Shown piece after piece: positions 52,340-60,582 of a stretch of DNA of 64,000 nt (the first letter of the stretch is position 1; each line of letters begins with the position of its first letter). Under the pieces are notes generated by a model that was given only the letters and a program-made list of their open reading frames with translations, had not been told where the DNA came from and did no database searches. Both the position numbers and the translations under genes were made by a program. Where the stretch lies: assembly GCA_006247105.1 (NCBI GenBank), contig CM016926.1, positions 1,550,001-1,614,000 of the forward strand, written 5' to 3'. The stretch comes from Giardia muris (Eukaryota > Fornicata > Diplomonadida > Hexamitidae).

Positions 52340-55040
52340 CCCGAGCCTCTAAGCTCCGAAGTAGCGCGGCTATCCGCTCATCACGAGCAAAGTCCATACA
52401 GGAGCGCCCATCAGGCATTACGATGTCGGACTCCCACAAGTATAACAGTCTTATGCAGTCCACGCTCCCCTCGCGGCATGCAGCCATCAGAGCGGTGAAT
52501 CCTGCGCCTTCGCGGTACGTTTTGTTCGTGACGAGCCCAGCCTCCTGTGCGATTAGCTCCTTGACGACGTTCGGGTGATTATAGTTTGCCGCATAGAAGA
52601 GTGCAGACCTACCTTCGGAGTCTTGCATCCCTGCATCCTTCTTTGCAATCCGCACGTTAGCAAGCTCTCCCTTCATGGCATAACGCATCAACCGAGTTGT
52701 CCCGGTCGGTCTATCTCGGGTCGTCCGAGGAATACGACCTGTGGCGCTACTAGACCGTGGTGCTGCAGAGGTGCTGCTGGGAGGCGCCTCCTTAGGAGGG
52801 CGAACCACGGCCTGCTGCCCCGCCAAGCTTTGCATGCACTCTCCGATCATGTTTCTGATAGAACTCTCACGTCCGGTTGATTGACGCTTGGGCGATAAGT
52901 TCTTTGAGCTGGAGGCGGAACGTGGTATTTGGCTTTCAGCTCGTTGATGCCGTCCTGGCCCTGAGGATGTGCTAAACCTGGGAATGCGTGTCGACCCAGG
53001 ATTGGCTGATCGTTGCACTTGACTAGGTCGCCCACGTGCTGAATCCTTCAAAGAGAAGTCACGATCAGCATAAGTACGGGATGAGGTCGAACGTGCCAGC
53101 TTCTGTCCAGGACCATCCCGCATTACGTTAACTAGACAATCGATGGGCGTGACCTTATTTGGAGGCTGTTGTGGGGTGTTAGGCTGTGGAGATGGAGTCT
53201 TAACGAGGACGGAACTCTTTGCATTCAACGCGTCCTTAACGTCCAAGACAATGGGCGTCTCCGGTGCCTGCGGAGGTATCGTAGGAATTGGTGGGGTCGC
53301 TACACCCGCGCAAGCAGATAGTTTCAGCTTACTGGCTTCGACGCTCCGAGACTCGGAAACGCTCTTTTGAAGCGCAAGCATCTCTCGCAAACGTTCGATC
53401 TCCGCTTGGTTCTGCTCGGTCGCCTTCGAAAGGACATCGATCGCTATCAATGAGTCTTGATATTTGTGCTCCAATACCAGGTACGTCTCATGTGGAACTG
53501 TTTCGCCATCTCCTATCTGAGGGCGTTCGCATTCCTTCTTGAGACGCTCATTCTCCGCCTTGAGATCCTTGTAATGCGTCTTGTATGTGAGCAGTTTCTC
53601 CTTCAGTTGTCCCACTACACGATCGACCTCCTTCTTTGCATCAGCCGTAACAGAATCAAGCCTTTGCTGAAGGACGTCGCGGTCATCCTTAAGGATCTGA
53701 ATTTGGGTCTCAAGCTCAGATACTGCCGACTGCTTCTCCCGTTCCACCCGTAACTGCTCGACGAGGTTTGTGATCTCGTTCTCAAGTTGTTTTCGTTCCG
53801 ATTGATCAAGTGGTGAATGTTGAGGTCGTTCTCTTAATTCTTCCAGCTCTCCTTCCAACGACTGTATGTATTTGTCCTTGACGGTGATCGCCTGGACAGC
53901 CTCTGCAAGTTCTTTGCGAAGGCTTGAGTCCTGATCCTCAAGAACCATTCTTGGGCTAATACCGCTTGATCGTCTCCTACCACTTTCGACGCGATGCCGA
54001 AAATCTAACTCTCTCGTATCATCTGTCATCTCGTTCTCGGTAATCAATGGGAGGTCATCGGGCGGCTTGCTTTTATTAAGCATTTGTTGCTTCAATTCGG
54101 CGAGCTCCTTCGCTTGCTCGAATAACCTGTGTCGCATTAGGCGGCAAATCTCCAGGATTGAATCGAGCCTGGATGGATCCGCATCCAGGTTGAAGGCCGC
54201 GTTCGGTAATAGGTTTCGGAGCTGTAAGAATTCTCTGGTTAGTTCGAATTCCGAGATCGTACGTGTTCCTTCTGGCGTTGCCTCTCCTTGTTCCCTCTGC
54301 TCCGGAGGAAGCATTTTCGCAAGATTACTGGGCCGCCGAGCATGCTTTTCTAGAGAAGCGGACTTTGGGCTAGCGGGGGTATCGTCTCCGAGGAGCGCGT
54401 TATAAAGCTCTTTGAATCGCAGTGAAAGTATGTGGAGCTGGCGTCGGAGATGACTACAACGCTCACAGGCCTCTGCTTCTCGCTGATTCCGACAAGCTAC
54501 AATAACAGCCGTCAAGCGAGGCTGAATCGAGGATGAGTTCCGGCAGATTGAATCCAAGAGTTCGAGTGGTAAGCATGTGGTATTTGCGAGGTGTTCAATG
54601 AACTCGTCTGGGAGGGCAAGAGCAATGGCCAATTCTAAGGGGGTTCGACCTTTCTCGTCAACGGACGTACAGAAGCCCTCATTAAGCGCGTCAATCATGT
54701 CTATCTGACGATAACGTACCGCCTCATGAAGCAAAAGCCTTTCCTCTTTGATGAGTGTGGCGCTTTCCAAAGGGGATAAAAGGAGACATCCCTCGATGAA
54801 GCCAATGTTATAAGCTATCTCCAAGGCCATCTGCCCTTCCTTGTCGCGGCAGTTGTATTCATGAGCGGCCAGAATTTCAACGAGGGCCTTGTCCTTGAGG
54901 CGAACGCTAAGGATCAGCCCTGTGTCTCCGTTGGCGTCTCGGCTGCACTTCCGCACTGGGACGTCTGCCAGCACGTACTCGTAGTCCCGGGCCCGTATGG
55001 CGGCAAACCAGGCCTCAATTGGTGAAAGTCCGTCACTCAT
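52335..55040 (-). CDS. Ankyrin/coiled-coil/ankyrin protein (protein 21.1-like), copy A
   Basis: This 901-residue protein starts MSDGLSPIEAWFAAIRARDYEYV and has the same plan as copy B. A few N-terminal ankyrin repeats (about 1-165) include GDTGLILSVRLKDKALVEIL and GRTPLELAIALALPDEFI. A long coiled coil follows (about 370-570: LEGELEELRERPQ, LENEITNLVEQLRVEREKQS, EKLLTYKTHYKDLKAENERL). Then come a Ser/Arg/Pro-rich linker (RIPRFSTSSGPGRHQ) and C-terminal ankyrin repeats (about 780-890: GRSALFYAANYNHPNVVKEL, GFTALMAACREGSVDCIRLL). An in-frame extension to 55106 has no ATG near its beginning and overlaps the upstream gene. The ATG is 4 bp after the upstream stop and follows GCAAA. Confidence 0.88.
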   Translation of the reverse strand: MSDGLSPIEAWFAAIRARDYEYVLADVPVRKCSRDANGDTGLILSVRLKDKALVEILAAHEYNCRDKEGQMALEIAYNIGFIEGCLLLSPLESATLIKEERLLLHEAVRYRQIDMIDALNEGFCTSVDEKGRTPLELAIALALPDEFIEHLANTTCLPLELLDSICRNSSSIQPRLTAVIVACRNQREAEACERCSHLRRQLHILSLRFKELYNALLGDDTPASPKSASLEKHARRPSNLAKMLPPEQREQGEATPEGTRTISEFELTREFLQLRNLLPNAAFNLDADPSRLDSILEICRLMRHRLFEQAKELAELKQQMLNKSKPPDDLPLITENEMTDDTRELDFRHRVESGRRRSSGISPRMVLEDQDSSLRKELAEAVQAITVKDKYIQSLEGELEELRERPQHSPLDQSERKQLENEITNLVEQLRVEREKQSAVSELETQIQILKDDRDVLQQRLDSVTADAKKEVDRVVGQLKEKLLTYKTHYKDLKAENERLKKECERPQIGDGETVPHETYLVLEHKYQDSLIAIDVLSKATEQNQAEIERLREMLALQKSVSESRSVEASKLKLSACAGVATPPIPTIPPQAPETPIVLDVKDALNAKSSVLVKTPSPQPNTPQQPPNKVTPIDCLVNVMRDGPGQKLARSTSSRTYADRDFSLKDSARGRPSQVQRSANPGSTRIPRFSTSSGPGRHQRAESQIPRSASSSKNLSPKRQSTGRESSIRNMIGECMQSLAGQQAVVRPPKEAPPSSTSAAPRSSSATGRIPRTTRDRPTGTTRLMRYAMKGELANVRIAKKDAGMQDSEGRSALFYAANYNHPNVVKELIAQEAGLVTNKTYREGAGFTALMAACREGSVDCIRLLYLWESDIVMPDGRSCMDFARDERIAALLRSLEARE

Positions 55041-55044
55041 TTTG

Positions 55045-56742
55045 CTAAGCTTCTCCATATGCGGTGACGGCTTCTGCGCTTGCCACGGCAATCCGAGGCT
55101 CACCATTCGAGGTGAGGCTCCCCTTTTGTAGAGAGGCCGAGAGGACGACCTCCTGAGGCTCGGAATCGGTTGTTACATCACACCCCTCATCTCCCGTCAT
55201 TGTATCTTGGGATGGAAGTTGTTCTTTATGGACCGTGGTACGGATCATCTCAAGGGCGACATCTGGGTGATATTCACCCTCTCGTAAAGCTAAAGAGATG
55301 ATGAAGGTATCTTCGTTTCTGAATCGAAGTGTGATGCTAAGAGTCATGTCTCCCTCATGAGAGACGGCGAACCCTGTAACTTCCATGGGGCCACGGTCCT
55401 CCTCGAAGATACGGGAGTACATTGGGATCTGTGCAGGATTAGGACACCAAGCGACGAGTGGTTCTCGTGCCAATTCATCTCTACCCGTCGATCTCATCGC
55501 AAGATAGACATAATGTGTATCGTAGAGGAGAAGGATCGCCTGACGACTCTTCTCGATGGCATAGGAGGCGAGTGGGACCGTTAAGGAACGAAAGACATGA
55601 AAGAGACCACCTTCTGCGTTTGGAAGCTGGTAAATGGCGATGGCGCCTGCAGACGTGTAAGCTAGCACTCGATAAGTGTGTGGGATGATGGCACACCCAA
55701 GTAGCTTCCCCTTCGCCTTTGAAAGAGGCCCAGTACGTGACAAAAGGTTCATGCTTCCTGAGAAGATGTAGTTATAGTAGAGGTCAAGCCTTGTTCGACC
55801 AGGGTCTACGGCGACGACGAAGGTACCGTTCGGTGTGTTACTAACTGCAAGTACCTCTCGCTCCGATGCAAATTCGCAGTGCGCTGTAAGAGTGCATGAC
55901 CGTGGGCTCTTTCGGCACTCGATACAGACGTAGTTCGGATATCTTCCGGCATAGAGGACGGAGTGTTTAGTGATGCATGAACGGAACTGATATTGCATCC
56001 CGCTTTGAGGCTCAGAAAGCAATTCTCCACGAACCACACGTACGCCATCGGTATTGACTACCGCCACGAACTTATAGCGGAAGAAGTAGTATGTGTCTCC
56101 ACGCTTCAAGACTATGATGAGCTGTGAAGACTTATCAAATTGTATGGTTTTGGGACGGCCTTGTAATTGAAAGCTGGTCGAGACGAGAGTGTCGGGCTCC
56201 GCGTCTTCCTCTCCGATCTCAATTACCGTCAAGGTAGTCATCATGCTCTTCTTCCCATGAGACGTCGAAGTGGAGCAAATGGTGATGAACTGTGGGGCAA
56301 TCGTCAAGCAATGGATCTTTCCCAAGTCCAGCACAATACTAGGGGGAAGAGTCCGAGTGACCCTGATGGTAACTCCCGTTTCGTCATATTTGATCGTATA
56401 GATCTGTATGGTCTCCAGAGTTTGGACTGCGACGATTAAGACCCCACGCTTGTATTCGTAGTACGCGTACTTACAGACCTGGGAGTTGAAGGAATGAGAG
56501 GCTATGGTTTGCCCGGTGCTACTAGCAAAGCAGATGATCCCAGTGACAGTAATGGCGCAAAGAGAACCTGAGGGGCCTAAGGGGACCAGTTCCAATAGGT
56601 GTGTCGTCGAACTGAGGGCTGAAGCCTCAAGAAGGTGCCAATTCTCGTCAAGGTTGAAGGCGGCACCTATACTTAACGTCCCTTGCTCGATGAGAAGCTC
56701 TTCCGGAGAAAGCCGGGTGGCTAGGAAGATGGGGCTAGTCAT
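55045..56742 (-). CDS. Beta-propeller-like protein, soluble paralogue of the 41-kb gene
   Basis: This 565-residue protein is beta-rich throughout, with repeated strand pairs (LLELVPLGPSGSLCAITVTG, QLIIVLKRGDTYYFFRYKF, YRVLAYTSAGAIAIYQL). No enzyme motif or membrane span is seen. Residues about 490-520, DTFIISLALREGEYHPDVALEMI, align with ITFSLPLYPGEFNAEVVRQL of the tail-anchored protein at 41-43 kb. The preceding strands also correspond (VTGFAVSHEGDMTLSITL versus KSYSYSSDAQGGYLLNLEV). It ends without a stalk or anchor. ATG 56742 follows ATGTTAAAT, and the in-frame ATG 56751 is an alternative. The stop is 4 bp from the ankyrin gene. The family is unknown to me. Confidence 0.68.
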   Translation of the reverse strand: MTSPIFLATRLSPEELLIEQGTLSIGAAFNLDENWHLLEASALSSTTHLLELVPLGPSGSLCAITVTGIICFASSTGQTIASHSFNSQVCKYAYYEYKRGVLIVAVQTLETIQIYTIKYDETGVTIRVTRTLPPSIVLDLGKIHCLTIAPQFITICSTSTSHGKKSMMTTLTVIEIGEEDAEPDTLVSTSFQLQGRPKTIQFDKSSQLIIVLKRGDTYYFFRYKFVAVVNTDGVRVVRGELLSEPQSGMQYQFRSCITKHSVLYAGRYPNYVCIECRKSPRSCTLTAHCEFASEREVLAVSNTPNGTFVVAVDPGRTRLDLYYNYIFSGSMNLLSRTGPLSKAKGKLLGCAIIPHTYRVLAYTSAGAIAIYQLPNAEGGLFHVFRSLTVPLASYAIEKSRQAILLLYDTHYVYLAMRSTGRDELAREPLVAWCPNPAQIPMYSRIFEEDRGPMEVTGFAVSHEGDMTLSITLRFRNEDTFIISLALREGEYHPDVALEMIRTTVHKEQLPSQDTMTGDEGCDVTTDSEPQEVVLSASLQKGSLTSNGEPRIAVASAEAVTAYGEA

Positions 56743-56788
56743 ATTTAACATGAGACTACGACCATCGTAAAGTACGAGGAAGATACTA

Positions 56789-58456
56789 ATGATTCTAAGG
56801 GAATCCGGGAAGGAAGTAATTCTTCAAGGGACTGATGGTTACTTGACCCTATCGTACGCAACCGGGGAGCTTGAGTATGGAGTAGAACCTCCAAAGGGCC
56901 TGGAGGAGCTGCCAATCCTTCTTCATATGGCACACTTCTTGGGTGTGATCACTGCCTTTGGGATGACGTTCATACTTGTAGGAGTGGCACAACCGTCGGG
57001 GACCTCAGTTCGTGGTCGTCATTGCCTTTACTCGCATGAACAACCTGGAAGGATTGATGGTTACAGTCATCCAATCCCAATTCAACGCATTCATCTTCTA
57101 CATGCGAACAATTGCCACCATTACATCTCGACATTGGTGAGAAAAGCTATCCAGGAAGCATGTCAGGATACCTACGTAGACCTGTTTCGTCGTTACGACC
57201 CGGACGATACATATTGTTGGAATCGCCATCTCCTTCCCAATAGGGTCAAGAGCGTCTTACCGATGGCGCGGGTACAACAGGGCCTTACGGATATGCTGGT
57301 GTATTGCTTTAGCGGCTTCTATGAGGTCATTACAGCAGGATTATCCTTCCAGGTGCGGCTACAAAGATGGATCGATAATTGTGGTCAAAGATACTTCTCT
57401 CGTGGCATTGACCCTCATGGGTTCACGGCCAATACCGCAAGGGTTCAGTTCCTCGTCAATGGGGTCGTGATCTATACCCTTTTCCGTGGGTCTTTACCTC
57501 TCACTTTTGAACAGCCTTGTGCAACACGCTATACACCTCCAATCAAAATCGCGGCAATGGAGATGACGACGGAAGATAGGAGCCGCTTTGAAACGCTCCT
57601 CATACAACATGCAGACCTTCTTCTCGATACTCCTACAGCTCTTGATCAGTATTCTCTCATTTGTGTCAATGCTCTACATTCAAAAGGGGCTATTGAGGCT
57701 CTTGATGAAGGTGAGAACGGTAGAAGACGTGACGATGAAGAACGCTTATCCAGGACATTCCAAACGCTTTTGAATGGAACAAAACTCCCCATTACTTGTT
57801 CTCATATCGACGTGCATCGAATCTCTCGAGATGAGGTCAAGATGCGTGTTGACGAGCTCGTCAGGAAGACCTTCACATACCCGAACGAGCAGACACAGTT
57901 CTTGCGCGTCAATTGTCTCGACTGTGCCGATAGAACGACGCTATTACAGACCTACATCCTTCAGGGAGTTCTACAGCTATATTTCCAACGTGCATGCCCT
58001 GACCTATGTCGAACCTGTCGGACCTGTTTAACTATTTCCATGCAGGAACTAAGATATGCCTCGTTTCGAGCTGGTGAGACCTGTTCTTATGGATACCTGT
58101 ATGCCCCTCCGCATGGACGGTTGTTGAACACCCTTCCGCGCCTCACCCCCATCACCAAGGCCATAGATAAGGCCTATGATGGCTTCAATTCCTTATACCG
58201 GTACATCGTTAACCGTTATCGCCAGCCACTCAGCAAGTACAACCTGTCCTTCTTCCAGGGGGAACAGAACGTCCCCTTCAACTACAAGGGCACGGTCCTC
58301 TATCTCCCAGTGGTCATCTCCCTTCTACTCCTCATCCTCATCACCTCGGACGCCTACCGAGACTTCATACCGTACGCACCGCAGGTCGTCTACATCTCGT
58401 CCAGCCTTCTCCTCCTCCTGTGGGGCCTTCTTGGGAGCGGTCTTCTCCTCTCATAG
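56789..58456 (+). CDS. SAC1: Sac1-like phosphoinositide phosphatase
   Basis: This 555-residue protein dephosphorylates phosphoinositides, chiefly PI4P, at ER and Golgi membranes in yeast and animals. The catalytic CX5R(T/S) motif is RVNCLDCADRTT (about 372-383), matching the family RxNCxDCLDRTN. The Sac N-terminal fold is represented by YCWNRHLLPNRV (family FLWN..L) and QGLTDMLVYCFSGFYEV. Two C-terminal hydrophobic spans, VLYLPVVISLLLLILITS and VVYISSSLLLLLWGLLGSGL, form the Sac1 membrane anchor. The length is slightly below yeast Sac1 (623). ATG 56789 follows GATACTA and diverges from the propeller gene. Confidence 0.9.
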   Translation: MILRESGKEVILQGTDGYLTLSYATGELEYGVEPPKGLEELPILLHMAHFLGVITAFGMTFILVGVAQPSGTSVRGRHCLYSHEQPGRIDGYSHPIPIQRIHLLHANNCHHYISTLVRKAIQEACQDTYVDLFRRYDPDDTYCWNRHLLPNRVKSVLPMARVQQGLTDMLVYCFSGFYEVITAGLSFQVRLQRWIDNCGQRYFSRGIDPHGFTANTARVQFLVNGVVIYTLFRGSLPLTFEQPCATRYTPPIKIAAMEMTTEDRSRFETLLIQHADLLLDTPTALDQYSLICVNALHSKGAIEALDEGENGRRRDDEERLSRTFQTLLNGTKLPITCSHIDVHRISRDEVKMRVDELVRKTFTYPNEQTQFLRVNCLDCADRTTLLQTYILQGVLQLYFQRACPDLCRTCRTCLTISMQELRYASFRAGETCSYGYLYAPPHGRLLNTLPRLTPITKAIDKAYDGFNSLYRYIVNRYRQPLSKYNLSFFQGEQNVPFNYKGTVLYLPVVISLLLLILITSDAYRDFIPYAPQVVYISSSLLLLLWGLLGSGLLLS

Positions 58457-58459
58457 TAC

Positions 58460-58466
58460 AGTAAAA
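58460..58466 (+). terminator. AGTAAAA between Sac1 stop and Elf1-like ATG
   Basis: AGTAAAA starts 4 nt after the Sac1 TAG and ends one base before the next ATG. It may be both 3' signal and initiator. Confidence 0.5.
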
Positions 58467-58467
58467 A

Positions 58468-59067
58468 ATGGGGAAGAGCAAAAAGACTCGTGCACCGGCT
58501 CCCCCACGGTCCAGAAAGGCTGAGGTTTATCAATGCCCGTATTGCCATGAGCTTGGGTCGGTACGGATCCGACGCCAGAAAGACCCCATGTCCGGGGCGA
58601 ACCAGTTTCACGTGGAATGTACGCACTGCTCAACTAACTCCTATAAGCATAACGCTGGCATCCTTGACACCCCAGTTGACGCTTATAATAGCTGGAAGCT
58701 TATTGCTCATCGATGGCAGAACAACAGGATCATGTGCCCAACCGAAGCTTGCTCTCTCTATGCCATGATTCAGCCATGTGCAAGCGAGAAGGAGGGAGTC
58801 GAAGACGTCCGTGTCGTTTGTCCTAAATGTGGCGAGATGAAGTTCTCGTCTGGGAACCAACCGTTCGAGGAGTTCAGGAAGTATTTGGAGAACCTGAAGC
58901 ATAAAAGACACGACCTTGAGGACCAGGATAGATATGAGAAGAACCTCATCGCTGAAGACTCCAATTCCCAAACGGAAGAGAGCATGCCTGGAGCCTCGGA
59001 TATGTATGGGACTGGAACCAATGGTGCTCCATTACACCTCCAATCCGAATCGGAAGATGACATCTAA
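58468..59067 (+). CDS. Elf1-like transcription elongation factor with second zinc ribbon
   Basis: This 199-residue protein starts MGKSKKTRAPAPPRS, the basic Elf1 head. QCPYCHELGSVRIRRQKD, then FHVECTHCSTNSYKHNAG and TPVDAYNSWKLI, match Elf1/ELOF1 (CPFCNHE..CDVKMDR..GVI.C..C...F.T.I..LS.PVDVYSDWID). Elf1 travels with RNA polymerase II and aids transcription through nucleosomes. Unlike ELOF1 (83 residues), the chain continues with MCPTEACSLY and VCPKCGEMKF (about 91-135), a second CxxxxC/CxxC zinc-ribbon-like unit, then an acidic tail. The second unit could be a divergent internal duplication. ATG 58468 follows CAGTAAAAA. Confidence 0.78.
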   Translation: MGKSKKTRAPAPPRSRKAEVYQCPYCHELGSVRIRRQKDPMSGANQFHVECTHCSTNSYKHNAGILDTPVDAYNSWKLIAHRWQNNRIMCPTEACSLYAMIQPCASEKEGVEDVRVVCPKCGEMKFSSGNQPFEEFRKYLENLKHKRHDLEDQDRYEKNLIAEDSNSQTEESMPGASDMYGTGTNGAPLHLQSESEDDI

Positions 59068-59099
59068 TACATCGTTCCTAGTCCAAAGCCGGTTCCACG

Positions 59100-59552
59100 T
59101 TAGTTCCCCAATGCTCCTCGGACACGGCCATAGATGGCATTCAACCTCTCTGGAAGACTTGAGTGAAGTGGTTTCCGGGTCTCCAAAACGTCGTGCATGA
59201 GGACTCGAAGGGGAAATCCCAACGCTTCTCTTCTAGTGAGCTTCTCCCCAAGAATTTGAGAAGTAAGAATTGTCCCGGTGGTTGCCGCGGCCACGTCGTT
59301 TAGCACCCCGTACGTCCCCGTCCTCTCGTCGATGGCTAAATGAGCGCACTCAGAGATGTGAGCCGACAGAGCCGCGGTGACGCCTAGCCTTGCGGCGTCT
59401 TGTATAACCCGTGCGTCTACTGGACGGCGGTGCCGTGCCCGGATGAGCGAGCCGGCTAGAGAGCCCGCCGCCACGGAGGCCCCACGCAGAAGGGACCGCT
59501 TTGTGATCTCGTAGAAGGTTGGGGACAGCTTTGGCAAACGTGTTCCTATCAT
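59100..59552 (-). CDS. Tim17/22/23-family candidate
   Basis: This 150-residue protein has Gly/Ala-rich weakly hydrophobic helices as in Tim17-family translocon proteins. LLRGASVAAGSLAGSLIRAR is followed by GVTAALSAHISECAHLAIDE and then YGVLNDVAAATTGTILTSQILG. The last segment fits the family's (R)xDxxNsxxAGaxTGaxLxxxxG pattern, with D-x-x-N changed to LND-VA. Mitosomes of Giardia have a single, very divergent Tim17-type protein, so this could be the homologue that forms the inner-membrane import channel. ATG 59552 is 5 bp from the divergent reductase ATG. In-frame ATGs at 59564 and 59576 would overlap that gene. Assignment rests on motif pattern only. Confidence 0.5.
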   Translation of the reverse strand: MIGTRLPKLSPTFYEITKRSLLRGASVAAGSLAGSLIRARHRRPVDARVIQDAARLGVTAALSAHISECAHLAIDERTGTYGVLNDVAAATTGTILTSQILGEKLTRREALGFPLRVLMHDVLETRKPLHSSLPERLNAIYGRVRGALGN

Positions 59553-59557
59553 TAAAA
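59553..59557. promoter_or_regulatory. 5-bp divergent start interval TAAAA
   Basis: The sequence CATTAAAAATG has an ATG on each strand and only TAAAA between them. The assignment depends on start 59552 for the minus-strand gene. Confidence 0.4.
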
Positions 59558-60511
59558 ATGTCATCGAATAACGCATTGCTACTGTGCCTCATCCCCATCT
59601 TTATCCTCCTCCTTCATGTGTTCGTCGCCCCGGCCCTCTCGCGAGTCTCCTTGCCTGCCGCGAGACGTCGTCTTGACCATTACAAGCGAGGGGTTAGTGG
59701 TGTAGATTCATCCTTTGCATTGATCACGGGTGCTACAGGGGCCATTGGTGGTGCCTTTGCAAGGTATCTGGCCAAACATGGTTTCAATTTGATGCTAGTC
59801 GGACGTTCGGAGGAGAAACTACAACGAGTTCGTGAAGGACTGTTGACGGAGGTCCCAACTGTTGAGGTTCTTACTCACGTCTGTGATCTCACTGATTCCG
59901 AGTCCGTCTTAGAGTGCGCGAGGCGAATGAGGGAGATCCCGGTGTCTATTCTCATCAATAACGCGGGGACTGTTAATGTTCTACCGGATGATCTTTCGGA
60001 TCAATCTCCGGAGGCAGTGGAGACGATCTTGAGGACCAATGTCATTGGGACCACACAGCTTACCCATGCACTTCTTCCTCAGCTGAAGGCCCGCAAGAAT
60101 TGTTTGATTGTGTTCATGGGGAGCATCACGGGGATCCATTCGACGCCGATGATATCGGTCTACGCCTCTACCAAGGCGTATACTATCTCCTTTGGCAAAT
60201 GTCTTCGTGACGAGCTTCGTCCGTCATGCATCGATGTCGTGGTTGCCACTCCAGCATGGATCGCATCTGAGATGACTTTGACGAACCGTACTAGCACTTT
60301 TATCATATCCGGGGACCGCTTTGTGAAGGCCTTCTTCCGGGCCTCATGGGCGAAGCCAACCGTCAATCCTTATTACTGGCACGGCGTCATGGAGAGGGTA
60401 ATGGGACTTCTTCCAAAGAGGGTTCTCGGGTGTGTACAATATAAGCAGATGGTTACGGCCCGTGGGAGGATTGCTAGGAAGCTTAAGCGCTCCCAGGAGA
60501 AGACTGAATAA
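59558..60511 (+). CDS. 3-ketoacyl-CoA reductase (SDR, HSD17B12/KAR-like)
   Basis: This 317-residue enzyme is a short-chain dehydrogenase of the KAR type, which reduces 3-ketoacyl-CoA in ER fatty-acid elongation. An N-terminal hydrophobic span (ALLLCLIPIFILLLHVFV, about 5-22) anchors it. The cofactor motif is ITGATGAIGGAFARYL (about 56), with VGRSEEKL for NADPH preference. NNAG lies near 138, the catalytic Ser in FMGSITG, and YASTKAY holds the Tyr-Lys pair. A basic C-terminal tail (KLKRSQEKTE) follows. The starting ATG follows CATTAAAA. An upstream extension begins with a non-ATG codon. Related 17-beta-HSD activities are the alternative. Confidence 0.88.
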   Translation: MSSNNALLLCLIPIFILLLHVFVAPALSRVSLPAARRRLDHYKRGVSGVDSSFALITGATGAIGGAFARYLAKHGFNLMLVGRSEEKLQRVREGLLTEVPTVEVLTHVCDLTDSESVLECARRMREIPVSILINNAGTVNVLPDDLSDQSPEAVETILRTNVIGTTQLTHALLPQLKARKNCLIVFMGSITGIHSTPMISVYASTKAYTISFGKCLRDELRPSCIDVVVATPAWIASEMTLTNRTSTFIISGDRFVKAFFRASWAKPTVNPYYWHGVMERVMGLLPKRVLGCVQYKQMVTARGRIARKLKRSQEKTE

Positions 60512-60582
60512 AGGTCACTGGGGTTTATCTCACCTCTCGATAGTGCTACAGATAACGGATATGCGGTACGGCTCCTCTTAGT

